Of a stretch of 64,000 nt of DNA, positions 31,461 through 44,634 are shown in pieces. Below the pieces are notes generated by a model that was not told the DNA's origin, ran no database searches, and saw only the letters and a program-made list of their open reading frames with translations. This stretch comes from Macropodus opercularis (lineage: Eukaryota; Chordata; Actinopteri; Anabantiformes; Osphronemidae). The DNA lies in NCBI GenBank assembly GCA_030770545.1, contig CM061099.1:625001-689000 (forward strand), written 5' to 3'. The position numbers and the translations under genes were made by a program. The first letter of the stretch is position 1; each line of letters starts with the position of its first letter.

Positions 31461-33640
31461 GGTTCACCTACACTTTAAACTTTTCTTGGCTCTGTATCGG
31501 CCTTTCCGTTCCCTCTCACTTCTCTCCTCTTCAGCTGTGTTTAATTAAGTTTACTGCTCTGGAGACCGATCCTCCTCCAGACTCTGGCTCTGCTCTCTTC
31601 TCCTTTTCAGCTCTCATTGCTTCCTTGCTCTCTCCTTTCATTCACATTACCAGTTCCCTTCCATCACTATGCGTCGCTCTCTTCTGCTGAGTGTCTCTCC
31701 ATCCCACTCGCAGTCCCACCAGGCAACCTCGAGCATCCTTCTTCTTCTCTGCAGCGCTCGTGCTCCCAGGGCTCTGATTGGCAGATGTTGAACAGCTGGC
31801 GTAGAGCTGATAGACTGCGCATTTGTGCCCATTCGACTCCCTTTTACTTGAATGCTCCCTGCCTGTCAGGCTTTCTTTGTCTTGAGCTGCAGAGCAGAGC
31901 AGAACGTTTGCTTTCTGTGTTCCTGAGCCACCGCGTCTCACTCAGCTGCTGCAAAGTTTACAACCAGTCTGGGCACAAGAGGAATTAGTGGCATCGTGGA
32001 CCCTGACCACAGGGTCACAGGACAACGGGCTCTGAATTCTCACAGCTGGTCGCTTTCAGCTCACAGTGTATTCAGTCATATTTCAAAGCAGCACTGAGCA
32101 GTGAAGTGACGTAATAAGCTTCTCCTGACAGCGGCTTTTACTATCTTGCTGTAATTGCATAGTAAACCCATAGTAAAGACCACAGACACTTTCCTCTGAA
32201 GGAGGAAACAACAATCGTTTAGGTGTAAATGGGGTCAACGATGGCTATTAAAGCCATCAGGAGGTTTGGCGACACCCACTGTCGCACGGCGCCGCAGCCT
32301 CCGCTCATTAGGACTAATCAGCTTCGTGAGGCCACGTCTCGCTGCAGAGATAACTGCTGAGCCTCTGAAGGTGCGCGGCTCTAATTTGACGAAGCATCTG
32401 CGGTGGGAGGTTCCTGTTTGATAAGCCATACACCAAACTAATTACAGACGTATAAGAACGGCCACACACACGACCCATTTAGTCCAGGACGCTCGTTATG
32501 CAACAACCACATAATGCGGGACAACGTGCCATTACTCTGCATGTCGCTAGTGTATGAATGTACTAATGAGATCAGTTATTTCTAATATCTCGTTATCCAG
32601 GGTTTGTCTCATAAAAGCAAAGAGCAGTTTTTCTTAAAGAGGACAATTCATTACACTTCTCCTAAAGATGTACCATTAAAGTGATAACATCAGTCATTTG
32701 TCACTGTGCAGCTGTGTTTTCCATTAAACTCAGCCCTGATGTGGAGCCTGTACAGCCCAGAGCCCATATGGTGCCTTGCACCATTATCTGGGGGGTCGAG
32801 AGTAAAGAATAAGGCAAATAAATCAGCTTCAACCTGTTCCTCATTACTGTACCAGAGTGGAATGGTCCAGTGAAAGTAAACCCAACGGAGCGTAAAGTCT
32901 CACAGGCCTGCTTCACTCTCTGAGACGCTGGGTCCCCTTCAGGTGCTGTGGTCTCTGCCACCACATACACAGAGACACGTTCTAAACTCATATATAAAGT
33001 GCAATGAGCCCTGTGGAAGCGATTATATGTTATCACTGTGGTTGAAGATTATCTTCAGCAGCTTTTGAACAAAAATCAAAGACTAGATTATCAGTAAACT
33101 GTTGCCTCTACGTCTGTTAATCAGACGTGTTCTATTCTGTATTTCTGCCCCGGACCTCAGACAAAACTTCTGCTTTGATCTGTAAAGTTCAGAAACATCA
33201 AAACATTCACTGGGTTTAACTGTCCCTATTTTTCTTGCTAACTAAAAGTCTGATTGTGACATGAAGCTAATGTTTGAAAATCTCCATGTTGCTTTAGCTT
33301 TTGTGACCCGGTGTTAAGTGCTGAGGCTGATAAGGGAGTTAAGCAGAGGGGAACATTAAGGAAGCTTCGATCCAGCAAATCATCTGAAAATATTGTTGTA
33401 GTGTCTCCTCATCTGTTCTCCTTCGCATCTGTCTTTCCTTCAATTCATTTAAAACCCATGGAGCAGGAGCATCACCTTCCTTCAGGTTATTTGTTCTTAA
33501 TCCCTCAGGAAGAAAACCTCCTTCCTTTCAGATCTTCCTCTTTAAGCCACTACCTTTGTTCTCCTGCCCCGTTGCCTCGACACCATCTGTCTCGACAGTT
33601 CTCTGACAGACGTCAGCACATCCAGGAGCCAAGGGAACGG
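31461..33640. other. Unassigned sequence
   Basis: No gene or named repeat recognised. Open frames at 31617-31988 (+) and 32701-33036 (-) have no domain. Confidence 0.45.
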
Positions 33641-34014
33641 AGATGGAGAAGAGATGGAGAAGAGATGGAGAAGAGATGGAGAAAAGATGAAGAAGAGATG
33701 GAGAAGAGATGGAGAAAAGATGGAGAAGAGATGGAGAAGAGATGGAGAAAAGATGGAGAAAAGATGGAGAAAAGATGGAGAAAAGATGGAGAAGAGATGG
33801 AGAAAAGATGGAGAAGAGATGGAGAAAAGATGGAGAAGAGATGGAGAAAAGATGGAGAAGAGATGGAGAAAAGATGGAGAAGAGATGGAGAAAAGATGGA
33901 GAAAAGATGGAGAAGAGATGGAGAAAAGATGGAGAAGAGATGGAGAAAAGATGGAGAAGAGATGGAGAAGAGATGGAGAAGAGATGGAAAAGAGATGGAG
34001 AAAAGATGGAGAAG
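33641..34014. repeat. 11-bp minisatellite array
   Basis: About 34 copies of ATGGAGAAGAG or ATGGAGAAAAG, with the two variants interleaved. Because 11 is not a multiple of three, successive units cycle through all frames. No stop codon arises in any forward frame or in the minus-strand frames noted, giving long spurious Glu/Lys/Arg- or Ser/Leu/His-rich frames. Confidence 0.96.
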
Positions 34015-37000
34015 GTTTAAATTTAGCATCAGGCCTCAGCACAGAAACAATCTATAGCTCACGCTGCTGCTGTGATGCTGTGGTGATGAGGTTCACAGAT
34101 GGATAAGCCATAAAACATCATCATCACATCACATCACACACGTGTGGCTCAGATTCTACGTCATCGGCAGCAACACAACGAGCAGAGAGCTGAGACTCAG
34201 AGGTGATGGACAAAGACCACGGCGACAGCTGACAGCTTTCATTTAGAGGCAAATACGTCAGCGTGTGTCTTATTAAAAGTTTTGTTTCCCACATTTGCAG
34301 AGCGATGCCTGTTCAGCCCGTCCTCCTCTTCTCATCTCGTCTTAAAGGCTTGTTACAGTTAACCACCGTCACCGTCGCCGATGGTTCATCTGCACAATCG
34401 GATATTTTCTCTCGTATCGTGTTTTCTCCCTGACACCGTTTCCTTTCCACAGACATAATGGGCCGGTGATGGGTCCCCGTTTCTTTTCCTCGCTGCTTCT
34501 TCAAACACCATTAATTTCTTGCTCTGACTCCTCGTGTTCTCTCGTTTAAAGGCAGAGAAGCTCGGTCTGGTGTCTGAATGTGCTTAAAGGCTCCGTCCAC
34601 CAGATTCACGCTCCAGGTCGTCTTGTAGGTGCAGTGAAAGCTCTGCTCATTTCACTAGGACAGGCATTAATGACACAAGGATGAAAAATTCGGTTCAGTG
34701 TGTAGTTTCCACACCTGAATGCAGCACAGCTGCTTATTGTAAACGGCCCTGAAGACAGAAGCTCTGGTTTAATAATTCAGGATAATAAGAGGCTCCAGGT
34801 TCCGTCACCTGCTGTGAGGCTGTTGCACGGTGACCTTGAATCTGCAGCAGCTGACCCACATTCGGTTTCTTCCCAGCTCTCCTCCCCCTCTTTGTTGTTG
34901 TTCTGCTCCATCTGATTGTGTCATCCTCCCCCGCCTCCCCCGCTCCCCATCTCTTCCCCATTATCTTCCTGGGTGACCCCAGAGGTTGTGCGCTGAGCTA
35001 ACTTGTCATGAATCATTTGGTGAGCAGCTACCGAACATCGCCTCTCTGCCCTCTCTCTCCCCGTCCATCCATCCATCTCTCTCTGGTTCTCACCCCTGAA
35101 TCTGCCTCTGCCTCCCTCTGTCTTTATGATGCCATCGTTCTCTTTGTTTCCTGCGATGTGCATCATTTACGACACCACATCACTTACGCCACAGGAAGCT
35201 ACATAAACAAAATTCTGCCATAAAATAAAACTGTATTGCTGCAGCAGAATGGAGATTATGGCAGTTAGCGTAAAACAAATCTTATCACATGAGCAGCATA
35301 AAATCATAACATCAGACGGGCTTTTATTGGCCCGTTTGCCCACATCTGCATTAATCTGAGCTGCACTTTGTGTCACAGGAATCGCTGCTGATCAGCTAAT
35401 GAAACAAGTCTTCACGGCCTGGCTGGCGTTTGGTGTCTGCACATTTAAAATACGCTCATCAACTAATGCTGTGTTGATGAACACAAACACAGACTTAAAG
35501 CATCACTTTGGTTAGAACCTGTCAGGGATCCAGTCCTGCACAAGCTGAGATGGGCAGGTTTAGTTTTGCAGCTGGATCCAGGTCGTGTCGGTGGTAGACG
35601 TAGACTTAGACTCAGAGCGGATTAGACGCCTCCGACCTACGTGTATTCGACAGATTTGTTGGTAAATCTCGTACCTGATGAGATAAATCAGGGGGACGTG
35701 AGCACTTGTCACTGCTGCAGTGTCCTTGGGAAAAACCGCTAACCCCACACTGCAGGTCACACAGCGGAGCTGCCAGGGCCACAAATCTAGAAATGAGCCA
35801 AACGGTACGATGAGCAATCAATCACGTCCCGCAGCGAGTCCGCCTCCAACCGAAGTTTGGCCTCTGAGCCCGTCCACAGACGTGAGACCAGGGACAGAGG
35901 ATTTGGTGCCTTTACCTGATGAGCAACGTCTTATAGAAGCAGGTGAAAAGCAGCGACACAAACAACTTGTATGGCTTCAGCAGCGCAGTGCATGCTGGGA
36001 AGTGTGTGTGCAGGCGGCTTTCTGTAGCTGGCGCACACACACGTGTCTCCGCTTCATGAGACCACGGCAGATCCAGGGATTTGGGAGACCACCCTGGTTT
36101 CCACCTACCTCACACAGTCCCAGACACAAACAACGGAGGACCACCAAGCGTGCGAGCAGGTGGCAGCTCGTCTGTTCCGGTGCACAAACCCGCCCGGAGG
36201 GTCGGAAGCTCCGGGTGTTAGCGCGTGTGAGGCGTGGAGCCCTCCAGGATAAAGTGCTCTCACTATTCACACGTGAAGAACGGTTCCCGTGCCACAACCT
36301 GCGAGAAATCAGCAAAGATGCATAAATGACAAACCGGAGTGATAAACGGCCTGGAAGCACGTGTTGCGTCAGCTGGGAGTCGGTGGAGCTGAAGGATTTC
36401 AGTGCGTCTGCGTCTGCTCAGCTCTCGATAACACAGAATGTCTTGAACCGCAGCTCGTACATGTGACGTTGTGCTGGCGTGTGTAGGTTTCTGTGAGCGT
36501 GGAGGTGACGGTGGCCTGTTGGTTCAGTCAACGCAGACGCGGAGCCACGAGCGTGAGCAGAACGGAAACCTGGAAACCTCACGGCTGCAGGTCCAGCAGA
36601 ACCGGGCATCGTGCTCCGCGTCTCTGTTCCTCTGTGAGAGCTGCATTTGAATATTAGCCAGAAAGTCGGCAGCTGCGGCGGCGGAGGCTTCAAACAGTCG
36701 CCGGTGCGGCCCCCGTGGTTCCAGAGCATGAATCTCCACAGCAGGTGCTCGGCTGCCTGCTCCCCTCCATCGCAGCTGATGTTTACTGGTCACATTGTGC
36801 TTTCTGAATATAAAACCTAACCTCTAATGTGCTGTGGAGGTTGGTTCAACTGTGTCTACTTGCTTCCAGGGGAGACGTGTTGTTAGTGCTGCTGTGATTT
36901 AGCAAGTACGATCCCGCACGTGCTCAATATTTAACAAATGCAGGCAGAAGCAGCAGGACCTTCCTTCATTTGCAGAGACTTGTGTTTTGTGCTTATGTGT

Positions 37001-37299
37001 CGAGAGGGAAAAGGAAACACTTTCTATTATTTTAGTGTCCAAATGTTCCAACAATAGTTGAGAAGCAAAGAAAAAGCAAATCTCCCCTTTGAGCCGGTTC
37101 TTAGAGGATGAACATCACTTTTTATTTTACGAGCCGGAGATTTATCAGCGAGGTTTTAAAGTCAAAGTTAAGAATCAAACGGTGCCTGTAAAACGCTGTC
37201 GCCAGAGTAATGAAAGCGTTGGGACGGATTCCTGAAGCCTGCGTCTGTCAGATGGACAAAGCATAAGGGCAGTGACGTAGAAGCGACCTGGTGCTTATC
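34015..37299. other. Unassigned sequence
   Basis: No supported gene. The 201-codon open frame at 35720-36325 and its antisense partner lack any recognisable domain. A possible short repeat relic is listed at 35690-35757. A ZNF143-like GTGCATGCTGGGAAG lies at 35988-36002. Confidence 0.4.
35690..35757. repeat. Possible SINE-like relic
   Basis: The wording CACTGCTGCAGTGTCCTTGG, then AAAAACCGCTAACCCC, resembles a stretch common in dispersed fish repeats (cf. GTGTCCTTGGGCAAGACAC). No ends, tail or target duplication were found, so the call rests on remembered resemblance only. Confidence 0.25.
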
Positions 37300-38500
37300 C
37301 AGTCAAGTCAAGTCAAGTCTTTCTTTATCGTTTACATATGGAGAAATGAAACTGGGTTACTCTCAACCCCATGGTGCCTACATTTAACAATATAGTCTCT
37401 AAGAGAGAACTATATCATTATACAACATGAAATACAACTGTTCAATAAAAGTGAACAGTCAACATTTAGTTTAAGTATAAAAACAAAGTAAAGCAGCGCA
37501 GGTAGAGTGCAACATAAAGATAAAAGGATTGTGGTGCAAAGCTTATACAGTCTCATTAAAGTGGTTGGATGGTTGTCAGTATTCTGATGAGGTCGTGTTC
37601 TGTTGAGTTGTGTCATGGTTCTGAGGAGCCTGGAGCAGGAGAGGGGAGGGGGGGCAGGTTCTGGAGTGAGTTCAGCTTCCTGACAGCCTGGTGGATGAAG
37701 CCGTCCTTCAGTCTGGTCCTGGCCCGTAGCCTTCGCAGTCTCCTCCCTGATGGCAGCCGACTGAAGAAGCCGTGTGACGGGTGATGGGATCAGCTGCGAT
37801 GCAGAGAACTTAGAGACGGGTTCATAAATGTCCTGGAGGGAGGAGAGAGACACCAATGACCTTCTCAGCTGCTCTCACTATGCGTTGGAGGGTCTTCCAG
37901 CAGGAGGCGCTGCAGGCTCCGTACCACACCGTGATGCAGCTCGTCACGATGCTCTGGATGGTGCCTCTGTAGAAGGTGACATGATGGGAGGCTCTGGCTC
38001 TTCTCAGTTTGCGGAGGAAGTAGAGACGCTGCTGTGATTTCTTGGCCAGTGCTGCAGAGTCGTCGGTCCAGGAGACGTCCTCTGTGATGTGACACCCAGG
38101 AACCTGGTGCTACAGTCTAGTTGATGGTTAGAGGAGCCTGCTGGGCGTGTGCTCTCCTGAAGTCGACAACAATCTCCTTCGTCTTCTCTACATTCAGAGA
38201 CAGATCGTTGTCCCTGCGCCACTCGGCCTGGCGGCTCACCTCTCTCCTGTAGTTTGTCTCATCCTTGTTGCTAATGAGACCCACCAGTCGTGTCATCCAC
38301 AAACTTAATGAAGAGGTTGGAGCTGTGTGACGGTGGAGTCATGGGTCAGTAGAGTGAAGAGAAGGGGGCTCAGCACATCCTTGGATCCTTCAGTGTGATG
38401 GTGCTGGATGTGGTACTGTCTTCCGGTCAGAAAGTCCAACAGCCAGTTGCACAGTGAAGTGTTCAGCCCCAGCTGGAGTAGTTTGTGGATGAGCTGTTAT
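37300..38500 (-). mobile_element. 5'-truncated Rex1/CR1-type LINE
   Basis: Minus-strand remnant of a non-LTR retrotransposon: the last part of the reverse transcriptase, the C-terminal region, and a 3' end with short ACTTG repeats (plus-strand AGTCAAGTCAAGTCAAG at 37301), a tail style of fish Rex1-like elements. The 5' part is missing. Family placement is from remembered motifs. Confidence 0.75.
37400..38303 (-). pseudogene. Broken LINE reverse transcriptase fragment
   Basis: The minus strand shows FVDD (the YADD-equivalent box) at 38292-38303, a frame break right after it, then GLISNKDET, DNDLSLNVEKTKE and VVDFRR in another frame, then WTDDSAALAKKSQQ and LRRARASHH in further frames. Several frame breaks separate the pieces, so no protein can be made. 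The blocks are in the order expected for the end of a Rex1/CR1-type reverse transcriptase. Confidence 0.75.
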
Positions 38501-39560
38501 CTGATCACGGATGCTGATGCGTGGCCGCGAGGGCAGTTATGTCAAATCAGAGCAGCGGCCTTTTATCACCACACACATAAAATACAAGCTTTTCTACTAC
38601 GAATTTTCAGCAGGTCAGTTCTTGACGAGTCATTAACAAAATCAAATGCTTCCATCAGTGTCGTCTTGTTTTGTTTTGAAATCCCACTTCCTGTATAGTT
38701 TTCCAGCCACATGTATGATTTCACTCAGCTTTACTCTTGTCTTCCCGTCTTCTCTGGATCAGCCTCGTCGCTGGTTTTCTCCCATCTCCGATGCCGTGGC
38801 CTCGCATTATTACTAATTCTCTGCTTTCCTGACTAGTCCCCTTGTTCAGTTTCCCGTCTCCTCCTTTCGTACGTGTCTGTGCTGCTGTGTTCGCCGTCTC
38901 CGTCTGTCTCCCTCCCTCAGACTCTATTTCCTGTGGTCATTCGCGGGTCACTTGCTTCATTCTCTTTATGGGTCACGTGGCTTCACCTCAGCCAACACAA
39001 AACAGTGGATTCCAGGAGTTTCTTCAATTAGTTGGTAGCAGTCAGCACCGCTGTCCTTCTCTAGTCATGTGAAGGGAACATCTGGGGGAGAGGTTTTACT
39101 GCCCAGCAACTCAGTAACTCTTTAACCAAACTGGAAGCCACGAGTGATTGGGTTTGATGAGCCGTGAAAAGGAAGGAGGAGCAGGGACGTGGACTGAGAC
39201 TAATTCGTCTTCTTGGATGGTCAAAAAGTGAGACACAAGAAATGGATGCAACAGGTTGAGACAGAGATAGAGGGAGGAAAGATTAACGGGACTGAAGTTG
39301 GCCAATCACTGACAAGCAGGAAGTGGTTCAACGGTTTAATCTCCTGTTCACTGATCTGTGGGAAGCTGCAGGTAAAGGCACAGTCTGGGGAGAATCTGTC
39401 TCCGTCCTTCATCCCTGGACTAACGATGTCACCTGGCTCTGCAGCAGAGGAGCTGAAGGGTGTTGTCATGGTAACGTATCTGAAACCTGCTCAGGAGCAG
39501 GTGGAGTCAATGTAAACATGATTTAAACGCTGTCAGAACAGGAAGTTAATCTGCTGTCCG
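38501..39560. other. Unassigned sequence
   Basis: Nothing supported. Overlapping open frames at 39213-39526 on both strands have no domain. Confidence 0.45.
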
Positions 39561-40112
39561 TCAAATGTGGGAGAGTGAAACAGCACCGACAGCGTCACGA
39601 TCGGCAGCTTTGCCTTTATTGTGGAGGGGTCTGCCGGACGTGCTCTCGCTACCCCCGCCAGCCTTGTTTCGATTACCTCACACCCACACTCCACATAAGC
39701 TCCGTTTTCATTATCCCTGTTGGGTGTTTTCGACACGACGCCAAGATCGCCCTGCCAGGTTTACCACGACAGACTCACCACGACAGACTCACCACGACAG
39801 ACTCACCACGACAGACTCTCCACGACAGACTCACCACAACAGACTCACCACGACAGACTCACCACGACAGACTCACCACGACAGACTCTCCACGACAGAC
39901 TCACCACGACAGACTCACCACGACAGACTCACCACGCCAGGATTACCACGACAGACTCACCACGCCAGGTTCGTCACGCCAGGTTTACCACGCCAGCGTC
40001 AAAAGGATCCACTTTTAGTTTTGAGTTTTGGTTTCTGTGCTGTGTTTAAGGATACTCCTATTAAATAAACTATTGATTTGAGCCGCGTTTCTGCCTGATC
40101 CATTTGTGACAG
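39561..40112 (+). mobile_element. Possible Ty3/Gypsy LTR remnant
   Basis: A short frame near 39590-39650 reads RQRHDRQLCLYCGG, like the start of a fish Gypsy-type Gag zinc knuckle, but the histidine is absent. About 350 nt on, AATAAA is followed by CTGCATTT-like sequence ending TTTGTGACA, which resembles the 3' end of such LTRs. The middle is taken up by a 14-bp array. No second LTR, primer site or duplication was found, so this is tentative. Confidence 0.3.
39753..39999. repeat. 14-bp minisatellite array
   Basis: About 17 copies of ACCACGACAGACTC with CTCC, CAAC and CGCC variants. The last copies are degenerate (ACGCCAGGTT). It lies inside the LTR-like remnant. Confidence 0.95.
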
Positions 40113-42988
40113 ACAGAAGAGTCCACAGGTGGCTTTAATTCTCACCCGGAGCATCTGTCACGTTCATCACTTCAGAGCTTCTCTATTTTAATGTCACATT
40201 AAAGGCTCCATGTTTCTTGGTTCTTGACTATTTGCCACTGAAGCATGACATCACATCAACAGCGTCACTTCTCTGGTACCAGGTGTGTGAGTGTTTGGGG
40301 GCCTGGATGAGCAGGGTGACCAGGAACCAGGTTCAGGGATAAAGGGCAAAGGTCACGCAGCTACGCACCCACATGGAAACGGCAGCTCTGGAGGGAGGAC
40401 GTCGCTGCTCGTGGATTTTCCTTTTCATATCTGAGTATTTTGGTCCGGTTCAGTGAAGTCTCTTGTCTCTGCTGATGCCTGTTGGGTCGACGTACTCTCT
40501 GCTCGACTCGGCTGTTGCAGTTGCCGTTTCTCGCCATGGCAACCAAATGTCAGCGAGTTGCTAATAATATCAGTGACCTTCCTGGCGCTGGCTGTGTTGC
40601 AGAGCTGTAGCTAATTCCAGACCGAGGACTCTGATGGTCTCATGGCCGCGTTTACCAGACTTCATTCCTGGGAAGCGTTCACCGTGAGTCTGACGCGCTG
40701 GAACGTCTGAGCCCCTTCAGAGATGAAGGCCTAAATAAAAACACTCAACGCTGCTGTTACGGCTCCTCGCGATGTCTTTGAAGACGACCTGCTTGTCTCC
40801 AAGCTCATTAAGTTATAAGCAGCATTTCCTGAGCATCTGATGGTTTCCAACACTCAACAGCGGCCAGCTCCCAAACTTCTGGCCTCTCGCTTTGTTCTCC
40901 TTTACTTCCTCTCATGTCTCTGCTGTGAAGCTGAGCATCAACATTTCTGACGGCTGCTTTAAGCTGCGGCCCAGTGGATTCAACACATGAATCACGCAGC
41001 GTTTCCCCGAGCTCGGCGCTGCCAGATTTGCTGTCACTGTTGAATTGTTTGCTGTTGAAACACTCTGCATTTTCAATTTACTGTTGAAATGTTTTTGATT
41101 GAGTATTATTAGCATAATAATACAAGATTAAGACCGAATGAATTACAAGTCTGACAGCAATAGACGCCAAGTGAATGGATAGCAGAGCTGGAGGACGTAC
41201 GGAGCTCAGCTCATTTCATGCCTTACTCTGCTGTTCCATCGATTGAAGGGGAGGCGGTGGTTGAGACGCCGCCGTCGGACGGACACGTGCTCATTAACGC
41301 GACGTGGCCTTGTTTCGTCAAGCAGACGCTGGACCTCAGATGTGATTCCACTTCACTGAACGACTCGCAGGGTAAACTGAGAATAAACTGTGAGAACAAC
41401 TCTTACGTTCAAACTACAGCTGCTTGTGCGTTACTTTAAACCTTGCTGTCGCTCTAGACGCCGACGCCCGAAGACAACGGCTGCAACGGATTAATTCACA
41501 CAGCGTCGAGACAGGATGAAGGAAGACTTTCAGAAAATAGACCTTGTTTAAAGTACGGCCTTTTCTTCAGATGCAGTTTAATTTGTCTTTCTTGTGGAGC
41601 CAAAGATTTAAAATCAACCAAACATCAGTGACACAGGGTCAAACCCTCGTATCTTCATCTCATTTGAACAGACAAAGCTGAGATTCAGAACAGGAAACAA
41701 GGAAGAATGACTGCCCAGTAAAACCTGTCGGAATCAGCTGCTATTATGAGCGAGATGATTCATTTACACGCAAATGTAATGGATTATTACTCCAACGTGA
41801 TCGAGCAGCTCGAAGGGAAGAACGTTCTGAAACAGAAAGACGCGTCCGGTTCTAGCGACGCCGCCTCCTCCCTGGTTTCACACTCAGTCGCTTCCTGCCT
41901 TCGCCCTCACGCGTCTCTGGCTAATTACTGGCTACGTCATGGAGGTGCAGCTCATTTCATTCACTGACTCCCCTTCAGGGCTTTGGTGCTGTGTTGACCA
42001 GCAGCTATTCCTGACTGGGAAGCCAAGCAGAGCTTAGGAGGCCTCTCACCCAGACGCTGCCACATTAAAAGTAACCAAAACCAACTTGGAATCAAAGGAT
42101 CAAAGGATCCTGTGAGATAAAAACGTCATATCTTCAAAATCTGCCTTAAATTGAAATGGACGGCCATGAAAATTAAAGAGTCAATTTAAAATGTGGGCTC
42201 ACTGCTGCTGTGGGCAAAGAAACCTAATCAGCACAAACCGTGGGAACGAAGCTTCTGATTCACACGCACTCGGCCTCCTCCAGCATGTAACCACCTGAAT
42301 GTGAAGGAGAATTCACCTGCGAGGACGCAACCAAACCCTGACTGGACGCCTGAACACGAGGCTCAGTGACGACTGTGTGGCGGCGCCACCGATGACAGAA
42401 ACACAAACTCACAGCTGAGTCGTCTCAAACATCCACGACGCCACACAACAGGCTGCAGGAAGACTTGAGTTTCGCTCCACGTCACGCTGCCACCTGTGGT
42501 GAGTTTCAATAAATCACACACACACACATCTGGCAGCGCTTCCCATCTTGCAGAGTCCAGTTACATCGGTTCTTCTTAATTGTTTATCTCATCACGGATC
42601 AGACAGAATAGAACACGCCTGTGTTCAGCAGGTTGTATCTGGCAGCGCAGACGTTAAGGTTGGAGTTTAGAGACGCCACAGATCAGCAGCCTGCTGGGAG
42701 GGAGGGCTGAGAAAGACTCAGTCAGGAGGAGCGGCCGAAGCCAAGCTGGCGACGGGAGCCACAGAACAGGACCGAAGCGAAATCTGAGGACGTCGTCGGT
42801 TCACGACGCTGTGTCGCCTGTTTCCTTGGTAACACCACTGACAGCTGATGTCATCTATCAGTAGAGTCACACGCACCTCACAGCAGGTGAAGCCCTGGAG
42901 GGAGGTCGGTCGCTTGGCACGAACATGTCCTGGTTGCTGGATGTGTGTGCAAGTCAGAAGTTACTTTGACAGCGTCCTTGAACAGCAG
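40113..42988. other. Unassigned sequence
   Basis: No gene recognised. A small hairpin with 9-bp perfect stems (GTATTATTA, loop GCA) is at 41103-41123. Confidence 0.45.
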
Positions 42989-43030
42989 CCTGGCACCGGG
43001 CCTGGCACCGGGCCTGGCACCGGGCCTGGC
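42989..43030. repeat. 12-bp repeat, 3.5 copies
   Basis: Direct repeats of CCTGGCACCGGG, GC-rich, too few copies to call a minisatellite array with any age estimate. Confidence 0.9.
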
Positions 43031-44634
43031 CGTAATTTCATTAACCTGAAGGTTAAAATGCACATTAAATATGAAATCAAGTGCTTGTAATCATTTTGGT
43101 CGACTGTGATTTTCACAGCATTTGGGCAAAGATTCCAGCTGAGCTTTGCTCCGTGCTGCTGCCATCAGACCCGACCGGCCAGCAGACAGAACACGCTTTT
43201 CTCCACACGCTGTGACCATGTGAGTGTGTGCAGCCGTTGGATCCAGTGGTTCTGCTGCAGAAACCCCAGCATGTGCCTCCAGAACCTCAACTGGCTCCAC
43301 AGAAGGGAGGAGGACGTGTGATCATGAACAGGCTGCAACAAAGACGGAGAGCGACGTTCAGCACCGATCCGATGCCAAGTACATCTGTTCCATACAGATA
43401 CTTTTAACCACAGCGAAAAGCAAACGTTCTGTCTAACTCCTGGTCCACTTTGCTCAGGAGCCTGCGGCAAAGCCACGCCCCCAACGCGTCTTTAATAAAG
43501 TTTGTTGCGGTTGCTCGTTTGTCATCTGGCGCCGCTGAGTCACGGGAGGAACATCATGAACAGAACAGAACAGATGAAAGCGTCTTCCCTCCGCTGCGTC
43601 TGATGAATGTGTAGCAAGTGAAGTGAATCTGACTGCAGATCAGTGAATTTGAGAAAAGCCCCTGATTTCAAGCTGCAGGTCTGTCTGTCAAAGCTTAAAC
43701 ATAAACGTGTTACATGAACTGCAGGAAATTCACTTTTCTCTATATATATAAAACTAAATTGTTGTGTGTGTCAGGGTGGGCGTGGGGCGTTCAGGGGCGT
43801 CTAACATCTACTTTAGCAGACGCTCTGGCCACGTCCGGTTGCCTGAAGTCGTTTGGAGGCTCTGATGGATGAGTCTCTGTCCCCCAGTGAAAACAGCTCT
43901 GGGAGCTACTGTTTATTGCCCTTGAGAGATTTTTCCACCCACTTGCATCCATCTCCCATTAATTGTCTAGTTTATTTACAACTTGCTGTGCCAGCTGAAC
44001 CAGCGTTTGCATGGGAGGGATGAACGCTTCCTGTTTCTCCTTCGCATCTTGTGCCCGCGTTCCCTCGTTCGCTTCGGTCTTTCTCTCCTCATTTCACTCT
44101 CACCCTTGCTCCTTCCATCCCTTCATCTCTCCGACTGTCTCCACTCTCCAGTGCTGAACAGAAAATAATTGGCAAGTTGTCTAAAATGCAAATTGTTTGG
44201 GTGCGCTAATTATCGCAGCATATGCCGTTCGAAGTGTCACAGATTTCCTGTTTTTAAGTGATTTTTCTCCGCTGAGTCTTGTTTCCAGCTTTGTAAGTGG
44301 GACAGAAACTCGTAGTTTGGATCATCAGTAAAGACGTTTGTGCCTCGACCGGCGGACGACACCAAACATCTGTGTTGTGACTGGAACACACACCAACCCA
44401 CGGCGTGATGAGAGAGACTCCGTGCTAACAACGGCTAATATGTCCACATGTTCCAAACAGGACGAGTAAACGCTGTGAATGCTTAAAACGCTGCATCATC
44501 AGTCTGGTCCCGCTCTCCACCACAGAACCGCAGGGCATGATGGGAAAAGCCTGATCACCTGATCAAGCGGCGATTGGTTAGGTGTCGTCAAGAATGTGAC
44601 TTTTTGTTGTTGTTTCAAAAGAAACATTGTGATT
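43031..44634. other. Unassigned sequence
   Basis: No gene recognised. At 44186-44193 there is an octamer ATGCAAAT and at 44207-44212 TAATTA, in an AT-rich stretch that could be regulatory. Confidence 0.4.

Noticed and set aside
35720..36325. 201-codon open frame
   Set aside because: No domain, no splice context, an equally long antisense frame, and composition like surrounding non-coding DNA.
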